This document shows positions 4,290-6,799 of a DNA stretch of 6,799 nucleotides, piece by piece. Within the stretch, counting starts at the first letter, position 1, and every line of letters starts with the position of its first letter. The notes beneath the pieces are model-generated. The model saw only the letters and a program-made list of their open reading frames with translations, had not been told where the DNA came from and did no database searches. Position numbers and translations under genes: made by a program. Source of the DNA: an uncultured Methanobrevibacter sp. (GTDB lineage: Archaea; Methanobacteriota; Methanobacteria; Methanobacteriales; Methanobacteriaceae); assembly GCF_937906425.1 (NCBI RefSeq), contig NZ_CALCYR010000087.1, forward strand, positions 1 to 6,799. The letters run 5' to 3'.

Positions 4290-6494
4290 TCATATTTTTA
4301 TTTTTTTAGTTACCGGATAATATTTAGCTCCGGAAACAGTTATGTTAACAGTGTATGTTCCAGATTTTAAGCTAGGAATCTTAACGTTTAAAACTCCTTT
4401 TTTAGTTGTGTACCATTTGGTTGTGTAATTCTTAGGTCCAACAAATGATAATTTGAACTTCTTGTTAAGGTTTTTGTTAAGATTGCTTTTAATGGTTACC
4501 TTAATGTATTTGCCTGATTTAGCAAATGAAACTTTTGCATACTTAAGCAAGTAATTTGATTTATAGCTGCATTTGCTGAATACGTTTTTAAGTTTTGAGA
4601 AGTAGTGGGCATTGTTGTAGGTACCTACATTCTTAACAAAACTACAGGAGGTAACTTTAGCCTTATTTGAAACAATATATACTCCACCACCATAATCAGC
4701 TCTGTTTGAAGTGAATTTGGAACTTGTTACTGTCATGGTTCCTAATCTGAGGAAGACACCTCCACCCCAATTCTTAGCTGTATTGGAAGTGAATGCTGAT
4801 TTTGTAACCTTTAAGGTTCCGCCAAGAGCACAAATACCTCCACCTTGGTTGGTAGCTGTGTTTTTGGTAAAGTTGGAATTTGTTACGGTACAAACCAATT
4901 TAGTGTTTTTCTTAATAAGCATCAAGTAGAGAGCTCCACCGTTTTGCGCTTTATTGGAAATGAAATTGGAATTTGTAATGGTAACTGTTTTACTGTTATC
5001 AATGGAAACGGTTCCTCCATAAGGGGAAGTGTTTTTAGAGAATTTGGAATTGCTGATTGTAACCTTTGATAATGTGACTAAACCAAGAGCTCCACTGAAG
5101 TTACCCTTATTGGAAGTGAATGTAGATCCAGTGATTGTAAGAGTTCCATTAACTGCATAGATAGCGCCACCCCATTTTTTAGCTTTATTTGAGGTAAATT
5201 CACAGTTTGTAACCTTTACATTACCACAGATTATGTTCACTGCTCCACCATGTTCTGATGCATAGTTATTGATAAACTTACAACCTTCAATGGTAGCATT
5301 GGATCTCATAGACTTGTCATAAACCTGTACATTAATTGCTCCACCACGTTCTGCAGTGTTGTTTTCAAAAATACAGTTTTTAACAAGTGCAGATTTACTG
5401 GTATCCAAAATTATAATACCTGTATTGTTGGTAGGATTATTGTAGAACTTGGAATTCAAGATTTTACTTATACCATGTTCGTCAACATAGATAACACCCT
5501 TGTTTACGGAGGGATTCTTTTCAAAGGTACAATTGTCCATGTATAAACTTGCTTGATAGAATTGATTGCCATTTGTAAGACTTACAACCAAAACAGTGGT
5601 TAAATAACCTTTATTGCCTGAGAAATAGGAATCATAAACTTTTAAGGTGGCTCCGTATACCTTAAGTGCACTTCCCATACCTTTTTTATCCTTTTCCCAA
5701 GCTACAGTGGTATTACGGTTAGCGACATTGTTGAGGAATTGACAATTTCTAATTGTTAAAACTCCTCCTTCCTTAGCGTCGATTACTCCACCATTACCAT
5801 GGTCAACCTTATTGTTTTTGAAAATACAGTTGTTAAGGTTAAGTATTACATCTTCCCTTGATAATATGGCACCACCATTTTTACTTACTCCATAACCGTT
5901 TTTCATTGTTAAGTTATTGATGGTCACCTTAAAACCTTGAGAAATTGAGAAACAACCTACTGTATATCCTCCATCAATATAATGGCCATTACCTTCAATG
6001 GTTACATTGTTTCTGATTAAAACACCGTTATTGTAATTACTGTCATAGGAAGGGTCATAAATAATATCTCCCTTCAATGAAATTGTAGAACCGGATGCAG
6101 CCTCATTGATAATTTTAACCATCTCAGAATAGGTGTAAAAAATTTCTTCATCCCCTTCTTCTTCACCACCATCAGTTGCTGTAGCATCTGTTTCTACTGT
6201 AGTGTTAGCATCACTTGCATCTGATTCTACAGTAGTGTTAGCAGCATCTTCTGTAGCATTGGCAACTGTATCTCCAGCAGCACTATCATCAGCACTGTCT
6301 GAACTATTTGCAACAACATCATCAGAGCCGGAACTTCCGCTATCCTCTGATGATACACTGGTATTTTCAACTACACTATCAACTGTTTGAGTATCACCAT
6401 CATCTACAGTTGTGCCTTCTTCAGCGGCACAGCTAGATATAGTTAAAAATAACATTAAAACAATTAAAATTGAAATAAATGTTTTCTTTAAAAT
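4290..6494 (-). CDS. Secreted adhesin-like protein, right-handed parallel beta-helix with C-terminal Ig-like domain
   Basis: Taken from an ATT codon at 6494 (734 residues); the first in-frame ATG is 6455 (721 residues). The ATT start is preferred because AGGTGA (6504-6499) lies 4 nt before it and it completes a signal peptide: MLKK, a hydrophobic core, then SSCAA around residue 20-24. Residues 25-117 form an acidic Ser/Thr/Asp/Ala linker with 29 D/E and no K/R. Residues 118-176 carry the N-terminal module common in Methanobrevibacter adhesins (GSTISLKGDI, NVTIEGNGHYIDGG). Residues 158-628 are a beta-helix of about 15 turns with F-x-x-N motifs (FKNN, FTSN) and Chlamydia-Pmp-like GGAI/GGGV motifs, with a Ser/Cys ladder two residues before each F. 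Residues 651-734 form an Ig-like domain with 19 Lys and no acidic residue. No membrane anchor, LPXTG or pseudomurein-binding repeat is visible. Role in surface attachment is inferred from the family. Confidence 0.88.
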   Translation of the reverse strand: MLKKTFISILIVLMLFLTISSCAAEEGTTVDDGDTQTVDSVVENTSVSSEDSGSSGSDDVVANSSDSADDSAAGDTVANATEDAANTTVESDASDANTTVETDATATDGGEEEGDEEIFYTYSEMVKIINEAASGSTISLKGDIIYDPSYDSNYNNGVLIRNNVTIEGNGHYIDGGYTVGCFSISQGFKVTINNLTMKNGYGVSKNGGAILSREDVILNLNNCIFKNNKVDHGNGGVIDAKEGGVLTIRNCQFLNNVANRNTTVAWEKDKKGMGSALKVYGATLKVYDSYFSGNKGYLTTVLVVSLTNGNQFYQASLYMDNCTFEKNPSVNKGVIYVDEHGISKILNSKFYNNPTNNTGIIILDTSKSALVKNCIFENNTAERGGAINVQVYDKSMRSNATIEGCKFINNYASEHGGAVNIICGNVKVTNCEFTSNKAKKWGGAIYAVNGTLTITGSTFTSNKGNFSGALGLVTLSKVTISNSKFSKNTSPYGGTVSIDNSKTVTITNSNFISNKAQNGGALYLMLIKKNTKLVCTVTNSNFTKNTATNQGGGICALGGTLKVTKSAFTSNTAKNWGGGVFLRLGTMTVTSSKFTSNRADYGGGVYIVSNKAKVTSCSFVKNVGTYNNAHYFSKLKNVFSKCSYKSNYLLKYAKVSFAKSGKYIKVTIKSNLNKNLNKKFKLSFVGPKNYTTKWYTTKKGVLNVKIPSLKSGTYTVNITVSGAKYYPVTKKIKI
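6184..6243 (-). repeat. 33-bp tandem repeat in the adhesin acidic linker
   Basis: Two 27-bp copies (6184-6210 and 6217-6243) match at 25 of 27 positions and are offset by exactly 33 bp, that is 11 codons. They encode the two ANTTVE(S/T)DA units of the linker; the sequence before them in the gene is a more diverged relative. This is an in-frame duplication that can lengthen or shorten the linker. Confidence 0.7.
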
Positions 6495-6498
6495 AATT

Positions 6499-6504
6499 TC
6501 ACCT
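6499..6504 (-). promoter_or_regulatory. Ribosome binding site pointing to an ATT start for the adhesin
   Basis: The minus strand reads AAAGGTGAAATT then ATT TTA AAG AAA. AGGTGA is a good Shine-Dalgarno match 4 nt before the ATT at 6494. The ATG at 6455 has no such site and would lose the positively charged n-region of the signal peptide. No ATG, GTG or TTG occurs in frame between the upstream stop (6539-6537) and 6455. Confidence 0.6.
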
Positions 6505-6542
6505 TTATAAATTTTAAACAGTATATCCGAATTAATTCATAA

Positions 6543-6764
6543 TCAGATATATACATTATTAATTTTATTTATCAAATCAGTATAATTCTTTACACATAAA
6601 TTGAAATTTATTTGTTTGCCTTGATTTAAAAATAAATAAGAATTAATATTTATATTTAATTGAGATGCAAATTTTTGGCATATATCTTTCATTGTATTTT
6701 CTTTTGAGCATTTTATTTCTACATTAGTATCATCTAATATAAAGTTAACTTTTATATCTTCCAT
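6543..6764 (-). CDS. Small ORF with ubiquitin-like (beta-grasp) pattern, possibly acquired
   Basis: A 73-residue ORF whose pattern reads as a ubiquitin-like fold: strand 1 IKVNFILDD (4-12), strand 2 NVEIKCSKE (14-22), helix TMKDICQKFASQLN (24-37), then SYLFLNQGKQI (42-52), which lines up with RLIFAGKQL of ubiquitin. The last part (residues 55-73) does not follow the family and there is no C-terminal di-glycine, so conjugation like archaeal SAMPs is unlikely. Very similar modules (K-DIC-KF, then F--NG--I) are familiar in ciliate and other protist proteins. GC is about 18% by hand count, well below the neighbouring genes, and no ribosome binding site precedes the ATG at 6764; a leaderless start is possible. 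It ends 48 bp before the adhesin start. It could be a real small gene, a transferred fragment or a remnant. Confidence 0.5.
   Translation of the reverse strand: MEDIKVNFILDDTNVEIKCSKENTMKDICQKFASQLNININSYLFLNQGKQINFNLCVKNYTDLINKINNVYI
6546..6554 (-). promoter_or_regulatory. Candidate TATA box for the adhesin gene
   Basis: GTATATATC on the minus strand is a TATA-box match. Transcription would start near 6524, leaving a leader of about 30 nt that contains the ribosome binding site at 6504-6499. The box overlaps the 3' end of the preceding small ORF, suggesting that the adhesin is transcribed independently. Confidence 0.4.
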
Positions 6765-6799
6765 TTTATTGAATAATTAATGATAAATAACAAATATTC

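Noticed and set aside
4711..5069. Plus-strand open frames opposite the adhesin gene
   Set aside because: They are antisense to the beta-helix repeats of a well-supported gene and show no domain or start signal.
6202..6390. Plus-strand open frame opposite the adhesin acidic linker
   Set aside because: It is the antisense image of a low-complexity Ser/Thr/Asp region, with no start signal.
6543..6764. Archaeal ubiquitin-like modifier (SAMP) or sulfur carrier
   Set aside because: The C-terminus ends in NNVYI without the required di-glycine, so protein conjugation or thiocarboxylation is not supported.
1..6799. Insertion sequence, integrase, tRNA or origin of replication
   Set aside because: No transposase or integrase motifs, terminal inverted repeats, cloverleaf sequence or origin-type repeat cluster was found; the A-tract arrays are better explained as terminators and tandem repeats.

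Overview
The window looks like chromosome of a low-GC methanogenic archaeon of the Methanobacteriales, most likely a Methanobrevibacter-type gut or rumen species. Three things point there: a secreted right-handed parallel beta-helix 'adhesin-like protein' of the style that is abundant in that genus, GGAGG/GGTGA-type ribosome binding sites, and very AT-rich spacers filled with A- and T-tracts (U-tract terminators). No rRNA, tRNA, insertion sequence, integrase or CRISPR array was seen. The taxonomic call is inference from gene style, not from a marker gene.

Layout. A YhgE/Pip-family membrane protein (127-2067, +) converges on a block of minus-strand genes. Between them, 2068-2569 holds no gene. 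Its left part is T-rich on the plus strand (terminator for the + gene). Its right part is A-rich on the plus strand, so T-rich on the minus strand (terminator for the - genes), and carries a strikingly regular 11-12 bp tandem array. The minus-strand block, in transcription order from the right edge, is: a small, extremely AT-rich ORF with a ubiquitin-like (beta-grasp) pattern (6764-6543), a large secreted adhesin-like protein (6494-4290), a TPR-repeat protein (3951-2887) and a 75-residue unrecognised protein (2797-2570). The adhesin and TPR genes are separated by 338 bp with a stem-loop/U-tract terminator, a near-perfect 44-bp direct repeat and a candidate promoter/operator, so they are probably separate transcripts. 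The 75-residue gene may be co-transcribed with the TPR gene.

Biology. Two of the genes are cell-surface proteins: the YhgE/Pip protein spans the membrane with a large external Ser/Ala/Gly heptad-repeat domain, and the adhesin-like protein is exported. Nothing in the sequence ties the genes into one pathway. The best candidates for something new are the ubiquitin-like ORF beside the adhesin (about 18% GC by hand count, no ribosome binding site, eukaryote-like motif pattern), the apparent ATT start codon that restores a complete adhesin signal peptide, the extreme charge polarity of the adhesin, and the helically phased A-tract array in the convergent spacer.
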